The notes under the pieces are model-generated. The model was given only the letters and a program-made list of their open reading frames with translations, searched no databases and was not told the DNA's origin. Of a stretch of DNA of 64,000 bases, positions 45,901 to 54,490 are shown piece after piece. Each line of letters begins with the position of its first letter. Position 1 is the first letter of the stretch. The DNA is taken from NCBI GenBank assembly GCA_949987565.1, contig OX465105.1:19705665-19769664 (forward strand), given 5' to 3'. Position numbers and translations under genes: made by a program. Source of the stretch: Luidia sarsii (lineage: Eukaryota; Echinodermata; Asteroidea; Paxillosida; Luidiidae).

Positions 45901-47029
45901 GTGCATCGCGGTGCGACCCTGTCAGTAATATTGTTTCATTTGTATCTCTAAAGATATGATTCGTTGAATTAATTGAATCATTGAATTAGATGGTAAATTG
46001 TATAAATGCATCAGCTGATTATTTAAAATGTGTACATCAACTGTCCTTATCAGTTTTGTCTTTCTCACTCTTGTTGCTAACAGGGTGATTATGACAACCC
46101 CAAGATAAATGCCATCGTGATTTACAAAGGAACGGTAGATGGTGAGTGGGCTTTGCAGTACACTATTTTATCCTTTGCACTGTAGTACCAGCAGTCCAGC
46201 GCTGTCATGCTTCCAACTTCCTCAAGAGTTGCTCACCCAAGTCCCCCAACCTGAGCCTGAGCCCCAACTTGAGCCTTAGCCTGAGCCCCAACCCAAGCCT
46301 AAGCCCCAACCTGAGCCCAAGCCCCAACTTGAGCCTTAGCACAAGCCCCAACCTGAGCCCAAGCCCCAACTTGAGCCTTAGCACAAGCCCCAACCCAATC
46401 CCAAGCCCCAACCTGAGCCTGAGCCCCAACCTGAGTCTGAGCCCAAACTTGAGCCTGAGCCTGAGCCCCATCCTGAGCCTTAGCCCCAACTTGAGCCCGA
46501 CCCCTAACTTGAGCCTAAGCCCAAGCCCCAGCCTGAGCCCCAACCCAAGCCTGAGCCTAAGCCCTAACTTGAGCCTGAGCCAGAGTCCCAACCCGAGCCC
46601 AAGGCCCAAATTGAGCCTGAGCGTGAGCCACAAACCGAGTCTCAACCTGAACTCAAGCCCCAAGCCAGAGCCCGATCCCGCGCATATAGAATACGTCAGT
46701 CCCTTATATATACACACAGATATGCATAGATTCTGCGCAATGTAAGCACAACATTGTTTAGCTGTTGTCACGTTATGTACCCTTGTCTCTCATCTTTACT
46801 TGCTGCAGAGATTCCCAGGTTGCCGCCCCTACCCGGCGCAGACCTCGACGAGGAGGAGACGGAAGACACAGACGAGGAAGAGGTGGAGGAGGTCAAGCCC
46901 AAGAGGCACATGACCTCCGGCCCCAAGACGCCCGACCCCTACGCCTCAGACGAGAGCAGCTTCCTCTACCCAATCCTCATAGCTCTGGCCATTTTCATTC
47001 CCACACTTTTCTGTCTATGCAGACTCTAA
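30982..47029 (+). CDS. MLEC: Malectin, ER-resident glucose-binding lectin, 4 exons, 290 aa
   Basis: Exons are 30982-31395, 32256-32435, 46084-46141 and 46809-47029, with phases 0, 0, 1 and a TAA stop. Residues 1 to about 43 form a signal peptide ([19 protein letters not shown]). The malectin domain spans about 47-217 and shows [51 protein letters not shown] and [17 protein letters not shown]. An acidic stretch (about 230-245), the conserved [15 protein letters not shown] and a C-terminal membrane anchor (about 269-288, [20 protein letters not shown]) complete the protein. Known malectins bind Glc2-high-mannose N-glycans in the ER lumen together with ribophorin I and hold back misfolded glycoproteins. 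Human malectin is 292 aa. The aromatic pair VYF of vertebrate malectin reads VWF here (Trp131). Intron 2 is 13.6 kb and full of repeats; intron 3 holds a hexamer-based minisatellite. Confidence 0.96.
31396..31957. other. MLEC intron 1, left part
   Basis: AT-rich, nothing recognised. Confidence 0.4.
31958..32211. mobile_element. TTAA-type MITE in MLEC intron 1, both TTAA ends intact
   Basis: TTAAACGGCAGGATACACC at the left and GGTGTACTTCACCTTTAA at the right. The TTAA at each end fits a piggyBac-type target duplication. Length is 254 bp and there is no coding capacity. Confidence 0.7.
32868..33050. mobile_element. Hairpin element in MLEC intron 2
   Basis: GGTTTGCGCGACACCACGAA and ACACATCTCTTTTGAC pair with GTCAAAAGAGATGTGTTAC and GTTGTCACCACAAACC. 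GAGTGTGGCTCTGAA is shared with the 8638-8782 element. Confidence 0.65.
33480..35200. repeat. TACATGTA/TGTACA palindrome cluster in MLEC intron 2
   Basis: Words such as GTACATGTACTGTACATGTG, TACCGGTACATGTACACGTG and GTACACTGTACATGTACAAT recur many times. Clusters continue at 38460-39360, 41560-41760, 43600-43640, 44270-44400 and 45000-45030. No coding exon is seen. Confidence 0.75.
35201..35450. mobile_element. Degraded TTAA-type MITE in MLEC intron 2
   Basis: AAAGGGAAGACACTCCATTT, GCAAAGTGCCCAATTTCTGG and GTAATGGTATCAGAAATG match the family. The right end is unclear. Confidence 0.5.
35451..36145. other. MLEC intron 2 segment
   Basis: A pyrimidine-rich stretch lies at 35700-35880, and foldback-family words (AGGAAGGTCCTGCTAGCATG) at 35920-35985. 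Confidence 0.4.
36160..36360. mobile_element. Foldback element with a perfect 54-bp palindromic core
   Basis: TTGCAAACTGCTTTACAAT, GGCAGGACCTTTATCAAAGG and AGGTCCTGCTAGGATC introduce it. 36288-36341 is a perfect palindrome centred on CCTGCAGG (arms reading CAGGTGCAGCGTAGG) with no spacer. Confidence 0.8.
36912..37360. mobile_element. Inverted-repeat element, GTGCGTTCCCACTA ends
   Basis: GAGGTGCGTTGTGCGTTCCC with ACTATCGCTG is mirrored by CCTAGTGGGAATGCACCTT. GATCGCGATCTACATG and GAATCGTGATCTAC lie near the ends. About 450 bp, with no transposase. Confidence 0.55.
37440..38720. mobile_element. Cluster of foldback-family fragments in MLEC intron 2
   Basis: Pieces with GGCCTGACATTTCGATCTG (37463), GGGACCTGACGTTTCAATCC (38122), CTAGCAGGACCTTTCACAAA (38357) and a copy near 38655-38700 are scattered here. 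One fragment of the GGTGTCACCG family is at 37640-37700. Confidence 0.5.
38721..40300. other. MLEC intron 2 segment
   Basis: TACATGTA words are dense at 38760-39360. The remainder shows nothing recognised and no exon. Confidence 0.4.
40301..41409. repeat. 1.1-kb minisatellite, 18-bp and 22-bp units, in MLEC intron 2
   Basis: The unit is AAGGTCCTGCCTTTGAGA, sometimes with an extra AAGA, repeated about 55 times. Long open frames (Lys-Val-Leu-Pro-Leu-Arg on one strand, Gly-Arg-Thr-Phe-Leu-Lys on the other) exist because 18 is a multiple of three. The unit is the terminal word of the foldback family (CTTTGAGAAAGGTCCTGC). The array ends at GGTCCTGCTA followed by CATGTACATGTAGGATCG. Confidence 0.95.
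41410..41845. other. MLEC intron 2 segment
   Basis: TACATGTA words at 41560-41760. Nothing else recognised. Confidence 0.4.
41846..42640. repeat. About five diverged tandem copies, 120-190-bp spacing
   Basis: Each copy carries a GACAATTTTT-like word, a GGCTC...TAAT word, GAAAACRGCTGTC and ACTGAGGGATTTG. Instances: about 41840-41915, 41950-42030, 42218-42305, 42390-42435 and 42555-42625. Confidence 0.55.
42770..42870. repeat. G-rich purine tract
   Basis: GGGGAGGGGAGAGGGGGAAG-type words over about 100 bp. It could form G-quadruplexes on the plus strand. Confidence 0.6.
43000..43170. mobile_element. Foldback-family copy in MLEC intron 2
   Basis: GGAGGGCCTGACGTTTTGAT, CAGGCCCTTTCTCAA, then AGGGCCTGACATTTTAATC and ATCCTACTAGGATTG in part-inverse order. 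Confidence 0.6.
43900..44270. repeat. GAGCCW hexamer/dodecamer minisatellite in MLEC intron 2
   Basis: GAGCCTGAGCCAGAGCCTG and GTGCCAGAGCCTGTGCC units run for about 370 bp. All six frames stay open, giving Glu-Pro, Gly-Ser and Leu-Ser strings that are not genes. Confidence 0.9.
44760..44865 (+). mobile_element. 5' fragment of the SINE
   Basis: GGTTAATGGCTGAATATCTC, CCAGCAAAGATAGTTGACTG and GGTCTCCACCCAAGG; the tRNA-like part is absent. Confidence 0.5.
44889..45099. mobile_element. MITE, GTGGAACGTCGCTATAACGA ends, well preserved
   Basis: ATGGAGCGTCGCTATAACGA at the left is mirrored by TTATAGCGACGTTCCACTGT at the right. Internal subterminal words (GGTATAGCGGTCGTTCG, ATAGCCGAATGTTCGGTAT) are also inverted. 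Confidence 0.7.
45755..45835. mobile_element. 5' fragment of a TTAA-type MITE
   Basis: TTAAAGGGAGGGTACATTTG, AAAGTGCCCAATTTCTGG; truncated. Confidence 0.55.
46240..46675. repeat. GAGCCYNANCCC minisatellite in MLEC intron 3
   Basis: GAGCCTGAGCCCCAACTTGA and TTAGCACAAGCCCCAACC units fill most of the intron. Leu-Ser-Pro-Asn and Leu-Arg-Leu-Gly frames across it are artefacts. It uses the same GAGCCY hexamer as 43900-44270. Confidence 0.9.
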
Positions 47030-47253
47030 CATATCCCCTCTTTTTTATTCATTTTATAGGCATTCTTTCTCTTCCCCATTCTTATTTTTTCTGTTTCCTC
47101 TTTCCCCACTATCCCCTTTCTTTTTTTTAAATTTCACAATCAGGATATTTTGTTTTGGACTGTTTGTACAAGATTGTATATATTTATGCAATGTCTCGAT
47201 AGCGATACAAGGTATTTCATTTTGGAGCCACTGAAAGTAGGTCTTGGGGGGGG

Positions 47254-47755
47254 GGTCAATTTCACCAAACTCGGTCTTTCTTTTTTCCAACACAGACAAA
47301 GGAAATGAAAGACTCTGTGGGAAATGTTTACATGATTTGTGGAAATAGCAAAGAGAGTTTGACCAGACCAGGCTGTGAAATGCGAGATCTCTGGTACATA
47401 CATGTACTGTACCAGCGCTCTCACCATCCAAGTCCTTTACCAAATAGACAATTATCTTTGCTGGGATCATAGGGGGGGGGGGGTTGCCTGTCAGAAGCAA
47501 TTAACCAAATGCATAAAAGCCAAGAGTTTACTAGCTCAGTTGGTAAGAGTACCGATGCATAAAACCGGAGGTCTTGGGTTCGAGTCCCCGTCAAGTCAAA
47601 TTTTCCTTGCTATTGTCACCAATCTTTCTTGATTTCCAAACAAATCATGTCCGTCTACCATGGTTGCTCTCTCTTGCAGTTGCAAAAAGCTTGCACGGCG
47701 CTGATGGGCGCCGACATTTGATTCGCAGGTTTTGTTGAGTTTGGTGAAATTGGCC
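47254..47755. mobile_element. Inverted-repeat element with nested SINE, downstream of the MLEC stop
   Basis: GGTCAATTTCACCAAACTCG at the left is mirrored by GAGTTTGGTGAAATTGGCC at the right. A SINE (47520-47610; CTAGCTCAGTTGGTAAGAGT and TTGGGTTCGAGTCCCCGTC) lies within it. Confidence 0.6.
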
Positions 47756-50394
47756 TATTGTCCAGTTGTCCTCATGTTTGAGTATAGAACGTAAAGTGTG
47801 CATGAGTTGGGTATTTCGTATTTGATGTGTACAGGGGCGTTATCGCTGTTGTATGATGTGAAATCATATTTTGATTCCATTTTTAGGACTTTTGTTTCAC
47901 AATGAAATATTGATGTTTTGGTTGATGCTGGCGGGCCTAGAAAATTGCAGATCTCATTGTCTTGCAGGTTCAAAGGTAAAAAGAAAATCCTGCTTTCTAC
48001 ACATCACTACCACCACCACCACCTTAGCCAAATAAGAATTATGTGTGACATGTTGCACATGTTAGATTGTAAAAAAAGGAATATCAATTTTGGCACGCTG
48101 CTTACTGATTGAAATGATCAAAATTACACATCTCAATTTTTGGGGGGAAACACTTAAAAGAAAAGGGTCCTGCAAGGATAGTATTGTCAGACCCTATTTT
48201 TTTGGGGGGGGGCAGGGGACAAAAGCTTTGATTTATCTGTGGAGGTAATCCACTGTCAGCTTATTAAACCTAGACGATTAAGTTTGATTTAAATGTCACC
48301 GAAAACACCCACATTTCTTTCACGAACAAAGCCACCAACTTGTCAGTCATGGGACTATTTTCCAAAGTGTACACTGCACACTTTGTCTCGTTGTCGTTGT
48401 CTACCGTGCAAGATAGGTGCTGTTTATTTCCCTGTTTTCTACAGTTGCACAAGTAGAATTGAAGTCAAATTCATTGTGTCTTTAAAGAGGTTGGAGCGAA
48501 GTACTTGAGCTAGTGGAATGGATAGGGGGTGGTGTCGTTATGTCGGTGCTTATTTACTTGACAGCTTCATGAAGTTGGACGGCAAGCTTAGGTTTCCAAC
48601 TTTCTCTTTGACGTGGTGTTCAGGAGGGCCTCGGAAAAAGAAAAAAAAAGTGTCGCCCCTGTCAGTAAGACCAGCGGGCGACCTTTCCCAGTCAATTAGT
48701 CGCGGGGTCGGGTTCTCGAATCAGCGGCTACGTCTTGGGACGTTGCTCCAGGGAGTCGAGTCTGTTTGGTACTGCGTTTTGAAAGCCTCCGTAAGCCGTA
48801 AGCCGTAGCCGTAGCCTAGTGGGAGGTGGCAAGGAAGATAATCGATTGTGAAACCCGAGGTGAAGAGGTGATGTCGGGAGGGGGGGGGGAGAGAAAAGGC
48901 CAGTCGTGCAGGGAGTGTTGATGAGTCCCCGTCGTGGCGCAAGCGGCGGAGGAAGATACAGTTCGTTCGGGCCGCACGCAGTCTGTCTGAAGCCGCCCGC
49001 ATTAATGTTGATGTCGGGAGAGATGAGCTCGGCGCATCTCACAGCGGGCATGGATTCAATCAAGGGGTCTGGGGCGCAGGAACAATCACACCCCCTACTG
49101 TGAACCACTCAGAGCACTGACAACCTCCACGCCTCCCCACGGTGGATAGAGGGAAAACCAGTTACATCACGATTTTGCCGCCAATCGAGGGCGCTCCTCT
49201 TGAATTCCAGAGAGAATTATGGGCCCTTTTCTAAAAAAACAAAACCCGGCTTTAATAGGCTCAGGCTCCGGCTTCGTCTTTCTTTCATTCCTCTCCTTTT
49301 AAATACGAGGCACGAAAACGGGAGGCATTTGGCTTCGTTTTTGAATATTACACTGCATTTTGAAAAAAAAAGAAAAAAAAAAGCTTCAACTTGAACAAAA
49401 AACTCATACCTGAGCTTTCGGCTTTTTTGATAAAACAGAGACGAAGCCGGAGCCGAAGCCTAAGCCGGGTTTTGGAAAGGAGCCCTATTGTGTACATCTC
49501 AGCATACATAAGGATTCCCATTATTTCCCGAAACATGGCTTATAGGCTCCGGCTAATCCTCTTTTTATCAAAAAAAAAAACCAACCTGAAAATCCAGAAT
49601 GTGGCCCTTGGTTGAAAGTTGAAGCGTTTTAGTCCTGTACAAAACGGATGGTTTCTTCTCGCAAATCCTAATCCTAGCCAAAAGCTTCCCGTTTTTTGTC
49701 ATGTCTCGTAATTTGGAACGGAAGAAAGGAATGGAGGCAAAGCCGCCGGAATCTGAGCTCAAGCCGAGTAGGTTTTTTTTTTGGGGGGGGTGGGGGGCTG
49801 AGGTTCCTTCCCCCCCAAACCCGGGTCCGGCTCCGCCTCTGAATAATACCAAAAGAAGGAAATACCAAAAGAAGGAAGTTTGGGATTCCTTGTTGAAGTT
49901 GCAGCGTGAGAGTAGTCTCTGTTTTTTATGGAGTATCTTCTTCAAAACCGAAGCCTTTTCATTCCTTGTACTTTAAAGAAAGAGATGAAAGAGATGTAGA
50001 CAACGCCCGAGTCTACGCTTGGTTTTGGAATGAGGTCTTGGAAGACCGCTGTGTGATTATTTTAGTATTTATCACATTCAGTAATCCGTCGGCAGACTTT
50101 TCCATTTTTTTTTCTTACTGAGCATTTTTGTTGAGTAGTGTTTTTGTTTAGATTCCTGTCCGCGGTTGTGCAAACTAAGCTTGGTGTTTTGGCTTGTGGT
50201 GTAGGGTCGTATATGTTCATGCTGTTTGAAATTTTGGGAGACTTTGAGACCCTGTTGGCAGCAGACAACAGACTCTCCCTTTTGCGAAGTTGTGGACACA
50301 TTATTTTAGCCCCAAGGACTGACGTGCGCTTCTATACGTGTGAGGTGACGCGCGTTCATATTTGCGCACGGTTCTAATAATGTTTGGCAACTTT
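47756..50394. other. Intergenic, repeat fragments
   Basis: 48085-48200 holds foldback-family words (GGGTCCTGCAAGGATAG). 48870-49110 is moderately GC-rich without a convincing exon. 49520-49860 has further GGCTCC/GAAGCC hexamer pieces beside T and G runs. Confidence 0.4.
49221..49486. mobile_element. Foldback element built on GGCTCC hexamers
   Basis: GGGCCCTTTTCTAAAAAAAC, AAACCCGGCTTTAATAGGC and CAGGCTCCGGCTTCGTC pair with GACGAAGCCGGAGCCGAAG, CCTAAGCCGGGTTTTGG and AAAGGAGCCC. Arms are about 55 bp and the spacer about 160 bp. Confidence 0.7.
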
Positions 50395-50723
50395 CAAGAT
50401 GGCAGCTTCCATGAAATTAGTCTGGCGCCCTCTATTGTCCGTCTATCGGGGCTTGTTGGTGCGCGTGTGATTACGTCCACACTCGGAACAACGCGCACGT
50501 GTTCAAAATGAGTGGGAAGGGTCACAGTATGCTTGCTGCCATCATGCGTCGTAAAGTCTCTCATCCTGCAGTATTCTTGTGTAGTCTTATCCTGTGTTTT
50601 TTCGGTGTAATGGTAGAGGTTACGTGGTGTAATTATCAGTTCCTGTCTCCAAAAGATGGCAAGTTGTCACTCGTTCACTGGCTTCAAGTTTTAGCAGAGA
50701 TCACACGATTGGCTGACCTTTGA
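50395..50723 (+). promoter_or_regulatory. Candidate promoter and first exon of an unknown gene
   Basis: A CpG-containing patch (about 50320-50500, with GACGCGCG, TGCGCACG and GCGCACGTG) surrounds CAAGATGGCAGCTTCCATGA at 50395-50414. That is nearly the same 20-mer that surrounds the TYW1 start codon. A 23-codon ORF starts at this ATG (50399-50470). A second ORF from the ATG at 50508 encodes 71 aa, starting MSGKGHSMLAAIMRRK and followed by a clear hydrophobic segment, PAVFLCSLILCFFGVMVEV. A membrane protein's first exon is possible, but no clean GT donor is seen and no downstream exon could be matched. The only attractive donor is a GC type (GATG|GCAAGT). Confidence 0.3.
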
Positions 50724-51940
50724 CCTTCAGACTTCGGCATTTTTTGGTACTCGGAGTGGACTTCGTGGGCGACTTTCTCAACCTCCAGCAGAGGGCGCCC
50801 TATTCGTATGACGAATGTTTCCGCTGTTTTCTCTCTCAAAGTGATCGTTTTCCGCCCATTTACTTTCTGATATATCTTGATGCGAAAGATTTCCGGTACA
50901 TGTATTAATGTTCACGATCGCCTTCAATCATTTGAATGTGAAGCTGGCATTGTTTGAGCGCATGTCAGTGTATTACGCGTCTGGTGCGAGTGGGAACTTT
51001 GGGTTTGGTTTAGCCATAGAGATGAGCTATAAGTAGCTCCATGGTTTAGCTAAGGCCCAAAAGGGAGCACGTGCAAAGCCACCGTCCATTGCATTTGCAA
51101 GGAACATATTCAGGAACGTCCATCCGGTTGACAATCTTCAATCAACAGGGGGCGCTGCGCAATTGCGCCACGAACAGAGTAGTCTTACCAGTCTGAGGCC
51201 GTATTCGGCCGAATACATAGGGTGCGGCTGGAAGTAACACACTACCCTACGGGAACTGGCTGCAGCCGCTCATTGACGACTTCCATATAGACACGTGCGT
51301 ACTTTCAAGCCGTAGCCCATGAATTCGGGATGGTATTCGTGGTGTTATGCGTTCAAGAACGGTGAACATTTTGTGTGTAAGTTACTTGACTTCACTTTTA
51401 AGTCAGCATTATAGAAATGGTTTTGTCCAAGGTGTATTATATACTTTGAAAGTACATAGGGAAGTATATGTTTACTGTGTAGGCAATTATGTAGAGCAGC
51501 TTTGCCCTCGTATACTTGGTTTTAATTGGCTGCAATTTTTCGTTTTCCCTCTTTTCCCCCTCCACCGCATTGTGTTGAAATTCGTGGAGCAACTGGGGCT
51601 ATAATAAGCCAACAATAGCCAAAATAAGAGTATACCAAAAGGTGTTTTGTGAGGAAATACATCATGGAAGTGTATTATTTGCTGAACTACATCGCAACTT
51701 AAATTTCGAATGTAATTATATTCCGATCTTTCCTTTCCCCCTTGAGAGTTGAATCCACCAAAAAATATTTTAAAAGTACTTCACTGATGTAATCTTCAGT
51801 TCGATAAAAAAAAAATCAGTGATGAATAGCACTTTTTTTTTTTCATGTGCTTTAAGTACACATTTTTCAGTACTTTCAGTTTTTTGTCAAAGGGGAAAAA
51901 CTGACTGGGATCTTGGGTTTTGAATTTTTTTTTTTTTTAA
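50724..51940. other. Intergenic
   Basis: 51200-51330 carries the GGCTGCAGCC/AGCCGTAGCC family. The rest is AT-rich with nothing recognised. Confidence 0.4.
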
Positions 51941-51944
51941 ATGA

Positions 51945-52075
51945 CAAAGAATACTTTGACTGGACTGCACTAGGACTTGAACCCGAGACCTCTGTTTTGG
52001 GGGTACCAGGTAAAAGCAAAGCCAGAGGTCTCAGATTCAAGTCCCGGTTCAGTCAAAGTTTTCTCTGCCACTTTT
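51945..52075. mobile_element. Two SINE 3' halves in inverted arrangement
   Basis: ACTTTGACTGGACTGCACTA, GACTTGAACCCGAGACCTC and then AGAGGTCTCAGATTCAAGTC, CCGGTTCAGTCAAAGTTTTC: the B-box ends of two copies face each other. Confidence 0.6.
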
Positions 52076-52173
52076 CAAAACTTTTAGTTTTAAAAGCATA
52101 TCAATGGTTCTGACATTGACTGTTAAGCAGTTCGGATGTATATTTTTCAAAATTGAGCAAACTTGACCTGAAA

Positions 52174-52435
52174 ATATGTGACCCGGCACAATGACATGAG
52201 GAATATCCCACCAAAACACTTTTTGAGTAAACAACGCCTGAAGTTAAAGTATCTTCACAATTCGATTACAAATCTATTTTCTTTCTTTTTTGTATTTTCG
52301 GAAATTTTTAAGTATAAGAGGATATTATATTTTGATATCATTTGAAAACTAATGGTATACTCTTTCACATCATTAGAAAACCTCAAAATCTCAAAAATGG
52401 GGTTATTCCTCATTATGCTGTGCCGGGTCACATAT
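52174..52435. mobile_element. MITE with ATATGTGACCCGGCACAATG ends
   Basis: ATATGTGACCCGGCACAATG, ATGAGGAATATCCC is mirrored by GGGGTTATTCCTCATTATGC, TGTGCCGGGTCACATAT. 262 bp, no coding capacity. Confidence 0.75.
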
Positions 52436-53264
52436 TTAAAATGCCGGTTGTGTTTTGACATTCTTTCTCCATCAAATGGAAGGTATAGATTCCTTTGTTC
52501 GGTTTTTCCTTTGATCCGAACCCCAGGGCGTGTATATTTTTGTGCAAGTTGTGATTCATAGATAATTATTACAAGATAAAAAAAAAATGGACGAACTTTG
52601 AAATACTCCCCACACACTTTAAAAAAAGGAAAATGTTGAAACGAATAATAAAGGCGTTTTCATTGTCACGACTGGGCGTTTGTGTGTGTTGCTGTTCTGA
52701 ATTGTGTCCGTTGTGAATGCCTTGCTGCACGTTGATGGAGTTATTTCGTGCGCTCGAAATGACGAACGAAAAGGGCCTCCGTAGTGGTACCATAGGAACG
52801 CTGATAACATTATTGCATTATATTCAAATTTGGTGTGTTGTTGGGCGAGACAATAGGGGCGGGGAGGGGGAAGTCGATTGTGATTTATATTGTTCGCATT
52901 TGGCACCCCTGCATGGAGCATTGTAATTTGACTTTTTATGTCAAATTCAACAAGCCTAAAATCTAATACATTAAATGAGGGGAAATTTCTCCTTTTTTCC
53001 CCGAACGTGAGTTAACCAAAATAAATGACCAGAATTGAAATCGGCGATTCTCACTTAATCCAAAAATGTGGGTGCGTGGGACGGTTTCACGGGTGTTTTG
53101 GGGGTAAAATCTGGGGGTTTCGATCGGGGGTAGTCATGGAGTCGAACACATCGATCGTTGTTTGGTCGTGTTTCCCTGCAGACAATCTTGGACCCTACTA
53201 TATCGCCCGACCCCCTCAAAAAAGGGTCCAATATTACTCGGACTGCTAGTCACTTTCTCCATTA

Positions 53265-53600
53265 TCGTTTGACTTGAATTGAAAAAGCTACATCCACTTC
53301 GTGTTATCCCCGAGCTGCTGTAGCCAGGTTTGCAACATTTGGTTGTTTGCATCTGAATGAAAGCGGGGTGGGATCTCTGGATTAATGAGCTTCTGACTGG
53401 CGCCCCCACCCCGGCAAAGACTAGTTGACTCTTTGGGAAGGCCACCATCTAAGGGCTAGATAGCCATGATGGTGGTCATGCATGTTGATTGTGCTGGTAC
53501 GGTACGCACAACCAGATATCCCTAGTTACCGGTCAGGTCAAAGTATTCTTTGCCATTTATTTATTTATTTATCTATTTTCAAACTGAATGAGTTACATTA
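53265..53600 (+). mobile_element. Longest SINE copy
   Basis: The order is TTGACTTGAATTGAAAAAGC, CGAGCTGCTGTAGCCAGG, TTTGCAACATTTGGTTGTTT, CTTCTGACTGGCGCCCCC, AAGACTAGTTGACTCTTTGG, CCACCATCTAAGGGC, a damaged tRNA-like part, TCAAAGTATTCTTTGCC and an ATTT-rich tail. The 5' segment of about 180 bp is not tRNA-like. Confidence 0.75.
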
Positions 53601-53679
53601 TGCTCAGTGTTCCTCACTGGGATCGAAATGAAAAGTGGGTTACGAAAAATTGGACGGTGAAAAAATGGGTCTTAAAGGC

Positions 53680-53830
53680 CTATAGATACAACATTGGGAT
53701 ATAAGATCGGAAAACATCGACGTCCACATATTTCCTTCTAATTTACACAGTTTGTAGATGGTCGTGATAGAATCGTCATGTTGAAATCTTACGGTCTGGG
53801 TTGCTGCAGTTTTCGAGAAATCGTGACAAT
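53680..53830. mobile_element. Part of an ACAACATTGG-family MITE
   Basis: GATACAACATTGGGATATAA, AAACATCGACGTCCACA and GTCATGTTGAAATCTTACGG. Confidence 0.55.
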
Positions 53831-53849
53831 TATTTTTTCAACTCCATAA

Positions 53850-54179
53850 ATTTCTTCCTAGTTATTTTCCGCTTGTAGCTCATACATACCAAATTGAAGG
53901 AAATAAATCTGGGCCGCTTTACAACTCAGCTTCAACGAAAAGATCACATTTGACCATAATAATATTTGATGGAAGCAGACGAGATTGTTGTGTGGTGATT
54001 TCCACCCCACGGTGATTTCTTCCTAGTTATTTTCCGCTTGTAGCTCATACATACCAAATTGAAGGAAATAAATCTGGGCCGCTTTACAACTCAGCTTCAA
54101 CGAAAAGATCACATTTGACCATAATAATATTTGATGGAAGCAGACGAGATTGTTGTGTGGTGATTTCCACCCCACGGTG
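53850..54179. repeat. Direct 165-bp tandem duplication, apparently identical
   Basis: 53850-54014 and 54015-54179 read the same by eye (start ATTTCTTCCTAGTTATTTTC, end TTCCACCCCACGGTG). Confidence 0.9.
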
Positions 54180-54184
54180 AAGGC

Positions 54185-54490
54185 CCCTGGCCTAACGTAA
54201 GTCTATGGCCTGGGGGAGTGGCTACAACCATGCTACAACCGCCTAGCCAGTGGCACCTATAGGGCCACATGTTATCTGTAGACGTAGCCACTGGCTTCGA
54301 ACACGACTGACACGAGGGCATTCATCACAGGCACTTGCACGACCAACCATAGCGTTACACGATATTATCAGCCCCTGCCTGCCTGATTTCGGCTACGGCT
54401 GGATACAACGCACGCGTCTATCGGGATTGCTTGCTGGGGGCGTCCATATGGTGGTGTCTAAATAAAAGCCGTAGCCGATAAAATCGAACG
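54185..54490. mobile_element. AGCCGTAGCCG-family element
   Basis: AAGTCTATGGCCTGGGGGAG, GTAGCCACTGGCTTCGAAC, TTTCGGCTACGGCTGG and AAAAGCCGTAGCCGATAAAA show scattered inverted words as in the 24230-24450 element. Confidence 0.45.
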
